From: Lytechinus pictus
Lineage: Eukaryota; Echinodermata; Echinoidea; Temnopleuroida; Toxopneustidae
Assembly: GCF_037042905.1 (NCBI RefSeq)
Contig: NC_087256.1
Coordinates: 26,741,501-26,805,500 of the forward strand
Direction of reading: 5' to 3'
DNA length: 64,000 nucleotides
Positions 32,698 through 43,842 of the stretch are shown piece after piece. Made by a program: the position numbers and the translations under genes. Every line of letters begins with the position of its first letter. Within the stretch, counting starts at the first letter, position 1. Under the pieces are notes generated by a model. That model was not told where the DNA came from, ran no database searches, and saw only the letters and a list, made by a program, of their open reading frames with translations.

Positions 32698-34076
32698 GGG
32701 GGCACTAGTGGCGTAGCTAGGATTTTTTTCCTGGGGGGCACTGGGGGGTCCTTGCTTTTTCACGGGGGGGCACCATTTTTTTGTGTATGTGTCACAAAGG
32801 CGGATCCGACTTTCGCCAATAGGGGACGGGGCCCGAATTCATCTTCACCTATATTTTCCCTGATCAGTCACTTCTTAGTTTTATTCTTATAAAACAACAT
32901 AAACATGAAATAATCTCATAAGCCTTATAAAAGTGCGAGCGCGAAGCGCGAGCAATTTTTTTTAACTTTCATGTATTTTGTCCTGAAAATTTAATATTCT
33001 GGGCAATGTTATGTATGATCCTGAACAAGATTCGTATGTAACTAGATGATTACTACGAACGCCAAGCGCGAGCAGAAATTTATATTAACTGTTCTAGCAT
33101 TATCGAAAAGGGACCTGTTAAGGACTCTTACAGTTACCCACGAAGACGGTATATATTTCAATAATGGGAGCACGAAGCGCGAGCAAATTTATTTTTACAT
33201 TCCGACCTAAAAAATTGTCATTCTTGTATTAACGAATGGGATAAGTATGTAACTAAACAATATTATTGATGCGAGCGCGAAGCCCTAAAGGAAGAAAATT
33301 GAGATTTCAGACCTAAAAGCGGGACACTGTTCATATTTTGTAAATCATACATGTAAATAGGATATAATTAATTGGGTATCATTAATAATGCGATCGTGAA
33401 GCGTGAGCAGACAATTTATTATTGATATTCTGATGTGAAACTGGATAATTTAAGTACATTTTAAATAAAGAACATGCAGGCTATCGCGCTTGTTTTAGAT
33501 TTAGACCTAGAATCTGGGCATTCTGAATACATTTGTTTAATGGAACTTTATGGAATACACGTAGACAATAGGAACTTGGCAAATCAAACAATGTGACCAT
33601 GCAGCGTGAGCTTAAAATTCTGATATGTAGACCATAAAACGGACATTTTACAGAGCACTTAAATTTGTAAATGAAAAATAAATAATGAAAGCTCGATGTC
33701 CGAGCTAAAATATGTTTTGTATATTGACTTCAAAACTTGCTCCATATCAGCCTATTGAGCAAGATATGAATCTCATCGAACAGGCAATTCTGGCACGAAG
33801 CGCAAGAAAATTTTGTATTTAGTAACATGAAAGATTTTTTTTTTGCAAGTCTTCCCCTCACATTATTTCATTCATTCGTCTTCCTCCTCTTATTTTCCTC
33901 TTCTTCTTTTTTTCTTGTCTTTCTCCTTCTTTTCCTTTTTTTCTTTTCTTCTTTCTCTCTTTTTTTTTGCTCTGCCAATTTTTTTCAGGGGGGCACCTTG
34001 GGGGGCACACCAAATCTCAGGGGGGGGGCACGTGCCCCCAGGCCCCCCCCCCCGTAGCTACGCCACTGGGGGGCAC
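32698..34076. mobile_element. hAT-like non-autonomous element with 8-bp GGGGGCAC duplication
   Basis: The terminal inverted repeats are (C/T)AGTGGCGTAGCTAG at 32706 and the inverse CTACGCCACTG ending 34068. GGGGGCAC flanks exactly on both sides (32698-32705 and 34069-34076), the 8-bp duplication typical of hAT elements. The 1363-bp interior has no transposase. It carries degenerate repeats marked by GCGAAGCGCGAGC words at about 32936-33800 and a pyrimidine-rich tract at 33880-33985. Confidence 0.85.
32935..33810 (+). repeat. Internal GCGAAGCGCGAGC-marked subrepeats
   Basis: The word or a close variant occurs near 32938, 33060, 33173, 33273, 33394 and 33795, usually followed by an A/T-rich run. 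Spacing is 100-120 bp over the first five. Similar words (CGAAGCGTGAGC) occur in tRNA-array spacers. Confidence 0.65.
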
Positions 34077-34205
34077 TTTCCCCCTCCCCTCATTCCCCGG
34101 AAAATACCCTTTTCAAAACGAAATGCCCCTTTTTCAAAATGAAATACAAATTTTTCTAGTAAAACGTAATACATTTTAGGTTAGAAATCACAAAATTTTT
34201 GTCTG

Positions 34206-34317
34206 ATGCAAACCCAATACCCTGAAGTCCAATTCAATTTTTACACCATTTTTTTAAAGATTAACATAAATGTCCATGGCAACACAAGACGCTACCCCCG
34301 CCCCTTAAACATAATTA
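34206..34317 (+). repeat. Detached fragment of array spacer
   Basis: Identical over about 112 bp to 37269-37380 (from ATGCAAACCCAATACCCTG to CTTAAACATAATTA), with no tRNA beside it. Other array copies of this spacer differ at several sites. Confidence 0.9.
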
Positions 34318-34445
34318 ATGATAAATTAGTATGACAAGAAATAAGACAATATTCCCCTTTATTTATTATTCATTTTATTTCCAGGCAAGATAATAACAAA
34401 CATGACAGATACAATAGAATCATTACAAGAGAAATATAAAATTGA

Positions 34446-34508
34446 GCACCAGCCAATGCCTGGGGATTACCTCAATTCTGTCGAGAGGTTCCCTACATTG
34501 GCTGGTGC
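34446..34508. other. 63-nt imperfect hairpin, microRNA-precursor-like
   Basis: A 13-bp perfect outer stem (GCACCAGCCAATG with its inverse) is followed by internal loops and two further helices, GGGA/TCCC and ACCTC/GAGGT, around a 10-12 nt loop. Size and shape fit a microRNA precursor or a small foldback. Expression is unknown. Confidence 0.45.
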
Positions 34509-34985
34509 CTACATAGAATAACATGAAATAGAAATGAATTTAAACGTGCAATCATAATCATACTTCTAAATAAATTAACCTTCATTGTAATATGAAGAGA
34601 GAAATAAAAACATGGTTATCGAATTGAAACATAAACAATACAGACAGGGTCAAAATTAGCAATTAGTCAATATCAAATTAGAAAACAAAGATGGTAGGTC
34701 AATTGGTTAATTTTTTAGAGTTTGAAAGGAATTGACACCGGAATTGACATCTGTCATGTTTATGTTCGGGTTTAAGAAATTAATCTGATTTCTTCTACAT
34801 AATTGAGCAATTTGGACGAGGTTTTGTTTTCAGTGTGCTTTATTCAGCGCGCTATACGGTTAATTTATATGCCTATAAACGATAGAGAAATACATCAGAT
34901 ACATCATATGGACTGAATCTCAATTAATTATCTTCCTCTCGGTTTATTTTTCATTATCAAAGTACTCCGTTTACCGATTGCGAAC

Positions 34986-35059
34986 GGTCTGTTAGCTCGG
35001 TCGGCAGAGCATCGTGCTAATAACGCGAGGGTCATTAGTTCGAGCCTCGTATATAGACA
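34986..35059 (+). pseudogene. tRNA-Ile(AAT) pseudogene
   Basis: First array copy. A two-base insertion before the 3' acceptor strand (CTCGTATATAGACA), loss of the 1:72 pair and ATTAG in the T stem make it unlikely to fold normally. Confidence 0.8.
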
Positions 35060-35418
35060 TTCAGCTGCTATTTTTTCTTATTTTAGAGGGGGTCAATGTT
35101 AGTACTATTCTCCATAAAACGATCAAAAGATACGGAACTGGGCACCATCGACTAGGACCACTGACGCCATGCAATGCCTGCCACCCATACATTTTCTTTT
35201 GAACGACGATCATGATATGGTATGGGAAAAGTGGGATAGTAAAAGAAAGAACAATGATGATGAAAGGCCCCATTAATTCTAAACATTACAATTCATATTT
35301 CAAAGTTTTATAACCACATTTCCAAAATATTTGGAGTGACAAATAGCCTGTATATGTCGCATGGTTTTCAAAAGATATCAGTCGATGAGAACGCTCGAGA
35401 AGGAAAAGTAATTCAAAA

Positions 35419-35490
35419 GGGCTTGTCCGGGAATCGAACTCGGGGCCTCTCGCACCCAAAGCGAGAATCATGCCACTAGACCAACAAGCC
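35419..35490 (-). tRNA. tRNA-Pro(TGG), T-stem mismatch
   Basis: 72 nt; the T stem reads CCGAG against CCCGG, one A-C mismatch. Otherwise as 43843. Confidence 0.75.
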
Positions 35491-35848
35491 TCATCTAATT
35501 CTAATTGTCAAACCTACTCTCCTCTTATTTTCTTCTTGTTTCATTTTATTTGGTAAGTGGGTAAGGAAAAGAAACAACTTCGACTTGATAATATGTAAGT
35601 TAGTATAAAACATATTTATATAAGACATTACCCTCTTTATTTAATTTTTTTTTTTTGCTCGACACGATTTATTTTGGTGTGTATACTTTGATATTCAGCA
35701 TGCTTCATAAGCGAAAGACTGGTAAATCAATAGAGATATAATTACATACATCGCATAAATGTACTGGATGTCTCTTTTGGGTACAATTCTATCATTAATT
35801 CTCTCCCCATCATTCCACATCAGAGTACTCCCTCTGTGAGCAGCGATC

Positions 35849-35921
35849 GGTCTGTTTACTCAGTCGGCAGAGCATCGTGCAAATAACGCGAGGGTCATGA
35901 GTTCGAGCCTCATATAGACCA
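35849..35921 (+). pseudogene. tRNA-Ile(AAT) with U33A
   Basis: The anticodon loop is CAAATAA in place of CTAATAA, so the invariant U33 is gone. The D stem is ACTC against GAGC (A10:C25 mismatch). It keeps the GG of the D loop, unlike later members of this class. Confidence 0.75.
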
Positions 35922-36297
35922 TCAGGTGGTATATTTTTTTCTTATTTTTAGAGGGGGTGAATGTCGGTACTCATCTCCATAAAACGATCAAAAGATACGG
36001 AACTGGGGGTGACGAGACTCCGGGCACCATCGACAAGGACCACTGCAATGCCTGCCACCCATACAATTTTTTTTGAACGACGTTCATGATTATGGTATGG
36101 GAAAAGTGGGATTTTAAAAGAAAAAAAAACAATGATGACGAAAGGCCCCAGTAATTCCAAACATTACAATTCATATTTCAAAGTTTCATAACCACATTTC
36201 AAAAAATATTTGGAGTGACGAATAGCTTGTATATGTCGCATGGTTTTCAGGAGATCTCAGTCGATGAGAAGGCTCGAGAAGGAAAATTAATGCAAAA

Positions 36298-36369
36298 GGG
36301 CTTGTCCGGGAATCGAACCCGGAGCCTCTCGCACCCAAAGCGAGAATCATGCCACTAGACCAACAAGCC
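36298..36369 (-). tRNA. tRNA-Pro(TGG)
   Basis: One substitution in the variable region (C48 to T); stems intact. Confidence 0.88.
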
Positions 36370-36545
36370 TCACTTGCTTCTTTTTTTCAAACCTCCTCTG
36401 CTCTTATTTTCTTCTTGTTTCATTTTATTTGGTAAGTGTGCCAAGAAAAACAACTTCGACTTGATAATTTGTAAGTTAGTATAAATAACAAATCATGTAA
36501 GGCAACATTACCCCCTTATCTAATTGATTTTTTTCGACTTGATTT

Positions 36546-36562
36546 TGTGTGTGTGTGTGTGT
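36546..36562 (+). repeat. (GT)n dinucleotide repeat in array spacer
   Basis: Expansion of the TGTGTGTA motif found in neighbouring spacers. Confidence 0.9.
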
Positions 36563-36736
36563 ACTTTGAATTCAGCATGCTTCAGTTTATTGCATTTGTG
36601 AGAGAGAGAATGGTAAATTGATGGAGATATATTACATACATCGCATAATGTACTTTATGTCTCTTTGGGTACATTTTTATCATTTAATTCACTCCCTATC
36701 TTTCCATATCAGAATACTCCGCAAAGATCAGCGATC

Positions 36737-36809
36737 GGTCTGTTAGCTCAGTCGGCAGAGCATCGTGCTAATAACGCGAGGATCATGAATTCGAGCCTCA
36801 TATAGACCA
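36737..36809 (+). tRNA. tRNA-Ile(AAT), T-stem damage
   Basis: The G53 equivalent is A (ATGAATTCGAG), breaking the conserved 53:61 pair, and G45 has changed in the variable loop. Possibly inactive. Confidence 0.6.
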
Positions 36810-37183
36810 TGAGCTGCTATTTTCTTCTTATTTTTAGAGCCTGGGGTGAATGTTGGTATTCATCTCCATAAAACGATAAAAAAATACGAACCTGGGGGTG
36901 ACGAGACCTCGAGTACCATCGACCAGGACCACTGACGCCATGCAATGCTGCCACCCATTCATTTTCTTTTGAACGACGATCATGATATGGTATAGGAAAA
37001 GTGGGATTGTAAAAGAAAGAACAATAATGATGATAAGTCTCATTAATTCCAAACATTAAAATTCATATTTCAAAAATTTATAACTACATTTCCAAAATAT
37101 TTGAATTGACGAATATATATGTCGCATGGTTTCCAGGAGATCTCAGTCGATGAGAACGCTCGAGAAGGAAAAGTAATGCAAAA

Positions 37184-37255
37184 GGGCTTGTACGGGAATC
37201 GAACCCGGGGCCTCTCGCACCCAAAGCGAGTATTATGCCACTAGACCAACAAGCC
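37184..37255 (-). tRNA. tRNA-Pro(TGG), two changes
   Basis: One T-stem base is changed (CCCGT), giving a mismatch, and the D-arm/anticodon junction is ATAATA in place of ATGATT. Confidence 0.6.
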
Positions 37256-37605
37256 TCACCTGGTTCTTATGCAAACCCAATACCCTGAAGTCCAATTCAA
37301 TTTTTACACCATTTTTTTAAAGATTAACATAAATGTCCATGGCAACACAAGACGCTACCCCCGCCCCTTAAACATAATTATATAAATTGAAGATTATCAC
37401 GTATTCTGATCGCGTTTCGCGTTCGCATTGCCTGCTTAAATGAGAACCATATCTCACAATAATTTAAAATTCAAAAATTGAACTTTACATTTCCAAATTT
37501 TGCAACCAATTAAAATTCCAAAATATTTGGAGAGACGAAGAGCCTGCCTATCTTAAAAAGTTTCCTCTTCAGAATATTAGACAGAGAAGGATAAGTAATG
37601 CAACG

Positions 37606-37679
37606 GGGTTTATCCGGGATTCGAACACGGGGCCTCTCTCGTACCCAAATCGAGAATTATGCCACTAGACAAACAAGCC
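37606..37679 (-). pseudogene. tRNA-Pro(TGG) pseudogene
   Basis: 74 nt with insertions beside the anticodon stem (CTCTCTCGTA on the plus strand) and several stem mismatches, including the acceptor and T stem. The loop still reads TTTGGGT. Confidence 0.8.
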
Positions 37680-37981
37680 TCATCTGATTCTATATATTTT
37701 GTCAAACCTCCTCTGCTCTTATTTTCTTCTCGTTTCATTTTATTTGGTAAATTTGGTAAGTGGTTCAAGAAAATAACAACTGCGACTTGATAATATGTGA
37801 GTTAGTAAAAAACATATTTATGTAAGATAACATTACAAAATTTTCGATATGACTTTTTTGTGTGTGTGTACTTTCACATTCAGCATGCTTCATAAGCGAG
37901 AGAATAGTCTCTTTGGGTATTTTTTTTTAAATTCACTACCTATCTTCTAACATCAAAGTACTCCCTCTTTGAACAGCGAAC

Positions 37982-38054
37982 GGTCTGTTTGCTCAGTCGG
38001 CAGAGCATCGTGCTAATAACGCGAGGGTCATGGGTTCGAGCCTCATATAGACCA
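37982..38054 (+). tRNA. tRNA-Ile(AAT)
   Basis: Two differences from consensus: A9 to T, and T-stem ATGGG, which still pairs through G-U. Confidence 0.85.
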
Positions 38055-38104
38055 TAAGCTAATTTCCATTTTTTTCCTAGCTTCCTTTTTGGAGGTAATA
38101 ATGG

Positions 38105-38351
38105 TACACTCTAAATTACAGGGATTTAAAATAAGTCTAGATGGATTGTAGTTAGGGACCAATCGATTTCTGGATTTTGTTTTAATCCTAAAGACTTAAA
38201 TTTAAATCTCAAATGATTTAAATTCAAATTAAATTTAAATCTTTCGAGATTTAAAAAAGGAATCTGAAGGATTCAATTAAATCCGGAATTCGATTGGTCC
38301 CTAACTACAGTCCATGTGGACTAATTTTAAATCCCTGTAATTTAGAGTGTA
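38105..38351. mobile_element. TA-flanked foldback MITE inside an array spacer
   Basis: Ends CACTCTAAATTACAGGGATT and inverse; the arms also share GTAGTTAGGGACCAATCGA. TA at 38105-38106 and 38350-38351. The homologous spacer at about 38890-38915 lacks it and shows GGTAGATTGATTAATAGATA continuous, so both boundaries are fixed by an empty site. Confidence 0.93.
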
Positions 38352-38771
38352 GATTGATTAATAGATACTCCACTTCACTTCAAATTTTAAACGATAAAAT
38401 TACAAATTAAGGCGAAATTTAAGGCTGTAATTAAGCTCTGGAAAGGTTTTCTTGAATAAAATGAATAAATAATACAAAATGTAAAATATGTAAATGTAAA
38501 TCACTTTAAAAATGATCCGAAGGCAATGTGCTTGCTATATTTTTTACACTGACTTATACTGACTTGAAAACTGGACATATCAAGCACCGTTTGAATTCAT
38601 GAATTAAATAAATATGTCAATACATATGTAATGCAAAGACGAAGCGTGAGCTAACCCTTTTCCTACACGATGGGCTTAACCTGAAAGGTTTGCTTTTTTG
38701 CCAGCTCTCAGTCTCAATATCATGATAATCTTATAATTTTCTTCAGAGTACTCCCTTTTTGAGCAGCGAAC

Positions 38772-38844
38772 GGTCTGTTAGCTCAGTCGGCAGAGCATCG
38801 TGCTAATAACGCGAGGGTCATGAGTTCGAGCCTCATATAGACCA
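38772..38844 (+). tRNA. tRNA-Ile(AAT), consensus reference copy
   Basis: 73 nt cloverleaf: acceptor GGTCTGT/ATAGACC with one G-U, D stem GCTC/GAGC, anticodon stem TCGTG/CGCGA, loop CTAATAA with anticodon AAT at 38805-38807 (read as IAU), variable GGGTC, T arm ATGAG-TTCGAGC-CTCAT, discriminator A. The A-box is TAGCTCAGTCGG and the B-box GTTCGAGCC. TTTT at 38859-38862 is a likely RNA polymerase III terminator. It would decode AUU and AUC. Confidence 0.95.
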
Positions 38845-39326
38845 TCAGCTGACTTTCATTTTCCCCCGAGCTTCTTTTTTAGGGTTGGAGATAATAATGG
38901 TAGATTGATTAATAGATACTCCACTTCACTTTAAATTTTAAACGATAAAATTACAAATTAAGACGAAATATCAGGCTATAATGAACCTCTGGAAAGGCTT
39001 CCTTCAATGAATAAACAAATGATAAATTATATTAATACAAAATTTCAAAATATGTAAATGTATATAACTTGAAAAGATCCGAGCGCAAAGTGCTTGCTAA
39101 AAAAAATTGTTTATACTGATTAATACTGACTTGAAAACTGGACATTTCAAGCACCGTTTGAATTCATGAACTGAATAAGTATGTAAATTAAATAGTGCGA
39201 ACGCAAAGGATGAGCTAACATTTTGTTCTACGATGGGCCTAACCTGAAAGGTTTGCCAACTCTCAGTCTCAATATCATGATCATTTTACAATTTTCTTCA
39301 GAGTACTCCCTCTAAGAGCAGCGATC

Positions 39327-39399
39327 GGTCTGTTATCTCAGTCGGCAGAGCATCGTGCTAATAACGGGAGGGTCATGAGTTCGAGCCTCATATAGACCA
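39327..39399 (+). tRNA. tRNA-Ile(AAT), weakened
   Basis: G10 to T in the A-box/D stem and CGGGA in the anticodon stem add two mismatches. Probably a decaying copy. Confidence 0.6.
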
Positions 39400-39738
39400 T
39401 TAGCTGCTATTTTTTCTTATTTTTTGAGGGGGTGAATGTGGTTCTCCAGAAAATGATTAAAAGGTAAGGAAAAGGGTGTGGCGAGACCCCGGGCACCATC
39501 GACAAGGACCACTGACGCAATACAATGCCTGCCACCCATACAATTTCTTTTAAACGACGATCATGATATGGTATGGAAAAAGTGGGATTGTAAACAAAAA
39601 AACAATGATGACGAAACGCCCCATTGATTCCAAACATTAAAATTCATATTTCAAAGTTTTATAACCAAATATGTCGCATGGTTTTCAGGAGATCTCATGA
39701 GTCGATGAGAACGCTCGAGAAATAAAATTAATGCAGAA

Positions 39739-39810
39739 GGGCTTGTCCGGGAATCGAACCCGGAGCCTCTCGCACCCAAAGCGAGAATCATGCCACTAGA
39801 CCAACAAGCC
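39739..39810 (-). tRNA. tRNA-Pro(TGG)
   Basis: Same single variable-region change as 36298, so these two descend from one variant. Confidence 0.88.
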
Positions 39811-40166
39811 TCATCTGATTCTATTTGCCAAACCTCCTCTCCTCTTATTTTCTTCTTGTTTTATTTTATTTGGTAAGTGGGTAAGGAAAAGAAACAACTT
39901 CGACTTGATAATATGTAAGTTAGTATAAAATATATTTATATAAAACAATATTACCCCCCTTTATTTATTTATTTTTTATTCGACAAGATTTTTTTTTGGG
40001 TGTGTATACTTTGATATTCAGCATACTTCATAAGCGAAAGACTGATAAATTAATAGAGATATATTACATACATCGAATAAATGTACTGGATGTCTCTTTG
40101 GGTACATTTTATCATTTAATTCACTCCCATCTTTCCATATCAGATTACCCTCTATGAGCAGCGATC

Positions 40167-40239
40167 GGTCTGTTTACTCAGTCGACAGAGCATCGTGCAA
40201 ATAACGCGAGGGTCATGAGTTCGAGCCTCATATAGACCA
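40167..40239 (+). pseudogene. tRNA-Ile(AAT) with U33A and G19A
   Basis: Loop CAAATAA, D stem ACTC, and D loop AGTCGACA in which the second conserved G is lost. Founder-type sequence for the copies at 44713, 46157 and 49348. Confidence 0.8.
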
Positions 40240-40684
40240 TCAGCTGACTTCCATTTTCCTCTAGCTTCCTGGGGGTAGATTGATTGATACTCCACTTCAC
40301 TTCAAAGTTTAAACAATAAAATTACAAATTAAGGCGAAATATTAGGCTGTAATGAACCTCCTGGAAAGGTTCCCTTAAATAAATGTATAAATGATGAATT
40401 ATAGTAATACAAAATTTAAAATGTAAATGTAAATTTATATCACTTTAAAATAATCCGAAGTCAAAGTGCTTGCTATATTTTTTCACTGACTAATACTGAC
40501 TTGTAAATTGGACATTTCAAGCACCGTTTGAATTCATGAATTAAATAAGTAATGCAAACACGAAGCGTGAGCTTACCTTTTCCGACACGATGGGCTTAAC
40601 CTGAAAGGTTTGCTTTTTGCCAACTCTCAATATCATGTTCATATTATAATTTTCTTCAGAGAACTCCTTCCATGAGCAGCGAAC

Positions 40685-40757
40685 GGTCTGATAGCTCAGT
40701 CGGCAGAGCATCGTGCTAATAACGCGAGGGTCATGAGTTCGAGCCTCATATAGACCA
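40685..40757 (+). tRNA. tRNA-Ile(AAT), acceptor mismatch
   Basis: T7 to A leaves an A-A mismatch at the base of the acceptor stem; otherwise consensus. Confidence 0.8.
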
Positions 40758-41140
40758 TCAGCTGCTATTTTCCCCCCTTATTTTTAGAGGGGTGAATGTT
40801 GGTACTGCTATGCATAAAACGATCAAAAGATACGGAACTGGGGGTGACGAGAACCCGGGCACCATCGGCAAGGATGCCGCCTATACATTTTCTTTTTTAA
40901 TGACGATCATGTTTCTTGATAATGGTAGAGGAAAAGTATACATATAATAAAAAGAATGACCATGATGATAGGCTTCAATAATTTCAAACATTGAAATTCA
41001 TATTTCAAAGTTTCATAACCACATTTCAACAAATATTTGGAGTGTCGAATCCTGTATATATATGTCGCAAGGTTTACTTTTCAAGAGCTCTCAGCCGATG
41101 AGAACGCTTGAGACATGCGAGAAGGAAAAGAAATGCGAAA

Positions 41141-41212
41141 GGGCTTGTCCGGGAATCGAACCAGGGGCCTCTCGCACCCAAAGCGAGAATCATGCCCCTA
41201 GACCAACAAGCA
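41141..41212 (-). pseudogene. tRNA-Pro(TGG) with T1 and T-stem mismatch
   Basis: 5' end TGCTTGT instead of GGCTTGT breaks pair 1:72, and CCTGG in the T stem gives one mismatch. The D loop is TAGGGGCAT. Anticodon TGG is kept. Class shared with 42502 and 47132. Confidence 0.7.
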
Positions 41213-41560
41213 TCATTTTATTCTGATGCAAACGCAGTACTCTGAAGTCAAAATCAATTTTTACACCATTTTTTAGATCAACAAAAATTTCAATGACAAC
41301 ACATTACGCTACCCCCCCCCCCTTTGAACATAATTATATAAATTTAAGGTTATCGCTTATTCTGATCGCGTTTCGCGTTCGCATTGCCTGCTTAAATGAG
41401 AACCATATCTCACAATAATCAAAAATTCAAAAAATGAACTTTACATTTCCAAATTTTCCAACAATTCAATATCCAAAATATTTGGAGAGACGAGAAGCTT
41501 GTCTGTCTTGAAAAGTTTCTTCTTCAGAATATTGGGCAGAGAAGGAAAAGTAATGCAAGA

Positions 41561-41632
41561 GGGCTTGTCCGGGAATCGAACCCGGGCCCCCTCGCAACGA
41601 AAGCGAGAATCATGCCACTAGACCAACAAGCC
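41561..41632 (-). tRNA. tRNA-Pro body with Arg anticodon TCG
   Basis: All stems of tRNA-Pro are intact, but the anticodon loop is TTTCGTT (consensus TTTGGGT), so the anticodon at 41598-41600 is TCG, reading CGA (Arg). G35 to C removes a proline identity base and installs C35, the main arginine identity base. U37 instead of a purine is unusual. The variable region is GGGGC rather than AGGCC. Confidence 0.85.
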
Positions 41633-42046
41633 TCACCTGATTCTTTGTGCCAAAACTCCTCTGCCTTTTTTTCTTCTTGTTTAATTTTTATTGGTAAGTG
41701 GGTCAAGAAAAGAAACAACTTCGACTTGATAATGTGTAAGTTAGTAAAAAACATATTTATATAAGACAAAGTATATCACTTTAAAAATAATCCGGAGGCA
41801 AAGTGCTTGCTATAATTTTTTACACTGATTAATACTGACTTGAAAACTGGACATTTCAAGCACCGTATGAATTCATGAATTAAAGAAGTATGTCAATAAA
41901 TAAATTATGCAAACACGAAGCGTGAGCTTACCTTTTCCGACACGATGGGCTTAACCTGAAAGGTTTGCTTTTTTGCCAACTCTCAATCTCAATATCATGT
42001 TCATTTTATAATTTTATTCAGAGTACTCCCTCTAGGTGCAGCGATC

Positions 42047-42119
42047 GGTCTGTTAGCTCAGTCGGCAGAGCATCGTGCTAATAACGCGAGGGTCATGAGT
42101 TCGAGCCTCATATAGACCA
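42047..42119 (+). tRNA. tRNA-Ile(AAT)
   Basis: Exact consensus. A TATAATTTT word lies about 40 bp upstream and recurs before most right-hand copies; its role as an upstream pol III element is a guess. Confidence 0.94.
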
Positions 42120-42501
42120 TCAGCTGCTATTTTTCCCCTTATTTTTAGAGTGGTGAATGTTGGTACTGCTATGCATAAAACGATCAAAAGATACGGAACT
42201 GGGGGTTACGAGAACCAGGGCACCATCGGCAAGGATGCCGCCTATACATTTTCTTTTTTAATGACGATCATGTTTCTTGATAATGGTAGAGGAAAAGTAT
42301 ACATATAATAAAAAGAATGACCATGACGATAGGCTTCAATAATGTCAAACATTGAAATTCATATTTCAAAGTTTCATAACCACATTTCAAAAAATATTTG
42401 GAGTGTCGAATCCTGTATATATATGTCGCAAGGTTTACTTTTCAAGAGCTCTCAGCCGATGAGAACGCTTGAGACATGCGAGAAGGAAAAGAAATGCGAA
42501 A

Positions 42502-42573
42502 GGGCTTGTCCGGGAATCGAACCAGGGGCCTCTCGCACCCAAAGCGAGAATCATGCCCCTAGACCAACAAGCA
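42502..42573 (-). pseudogene. tRNA-Pro(TGG) with T1
   Basis: Same T1 and CCTGG defects as 41141; the surrounding spacer is a near copy as well. Confidence 0.7.
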
Positions 42574-42920
42574 TCATTTTATTCTGATGCAAACGCAGTA
42601 CTCTGAAGTCAAATTCAATGTTTACACCATTTTTTAGATCACCAAAATTTTCAATGACAACACATTACGCTACCCCCCCCCCCTTGAACATAATTATATA
42701 AATTTAAGGTTATCACTTATTCTGATCGCGTTTCGCGTTCGCATTGCCTGCTTAAATGAGAACCATATCTCACAATAATCAAAAATTCAAAAATTGAACT
42801 TTACATTTCCAAATTTTCCAACAATTCAATTTCCAAAATATTTGGAGAGACGAGAAGCTTGTCTGTCTTGAAAAGTTTCTTCTTTAGAATACTAGACAGA
42901 GAAGGAAAAGTAATGCAAGA

Positions 42921-42992
42921 GGGCTTGTCCGGGAATCGAACCCGGGCCCCCTCGCAACGAAAGCGAGAATCATGCCACTAGACCAACAAGCC
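42921..42992 (-). tRNA. tRNA-Pro body with Arg anticodon TCG
   Basis: Same sequence as 41561 over the whole 72 nt. Confidence 0.85.
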
Positions 42993-43404
42993 CTACCTGA
43001 TTCTTTTTGCCAAAACTCCTCTGCTTTTTTTTCTTCTTGTTTAATTTTTATTGGTAAGTGGGTCAAGAAAAGAAACAACTTCGACTTGATAATGTGTAAG
43101 TTAGTAAAAAACATATTTATATAAGACAAAGTATATCACTTTAAAAATAATCCGGAGGCAAAGTGCCTGCTATATTTTTTTACACTGATTAGCTGACTTG
43201 AAAACTGGACATTTCAAGCACCGTATGAATTCATGAATTAAAGAAGTATGTCAATAAATAAATTATGCAAACACGAAGCGTGAGCTTACCTTTTCCGACA
43301 CGATGGGCTTAACCTGAAAGGTTTGCTTTTTTGCCAACTCTCAATCTCAATATCATGTTCATTTTATAATTTTCTTCAGAGTACTCCCTCTAGGTGCAGC
43401 GATC

Positions 43405-43477
43405 GGTCTGTTAGCTCAGTCGGCAGAGCATCGTACTAATAACGCGAGGGTCATGAGTTCGAGCCTCATATAGACCA
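43405..43477 (+). tRNA. tRNA-Ile(AAT), anticodon-stem mismatch
   Basis: TCGTA in the 5' anticodon strand gives an A-C pair next to the loop. Confidence 0.75.
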
Positions 43478-43842
43478 TCACCTGCTCTGTTTTTTTAATT
43501 TTTCGAGGGGGTGAATGTTGGTACTCATCTCCATAAAACAATCAAAAATAAGGAAAAGGGTGTGACGAGACCCCTGGCACCATCGACAAGGACCACTGAC
43601 GCCATGCAATGCCTGCCACCCATACATTTTCTTTTAAACAACGATCATATAGTATGGGAAAATTGGGATTATAAAATATAGAACAATGATGACGGAAGGC
43701 CCCATTGATTCCAAAAATTGAAATTCATATTTCAAAGTTTTTTAAACACATTTCCAGAATATTTGGAGTGACAAATATATATGTCGCATGATTATTTTGG
43801 AGATATCAGTCGATTAGACTGAGAAGGAAAAATAATGCGTAG

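Larger units (their letters stand above)
34077..34869. other. Junction between transposon and tRNA array
   Basis: Contains the detached array-spacer fragment (34206) and the hairpin (34446). The remainder is unassigned. Confidence 0.5.
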
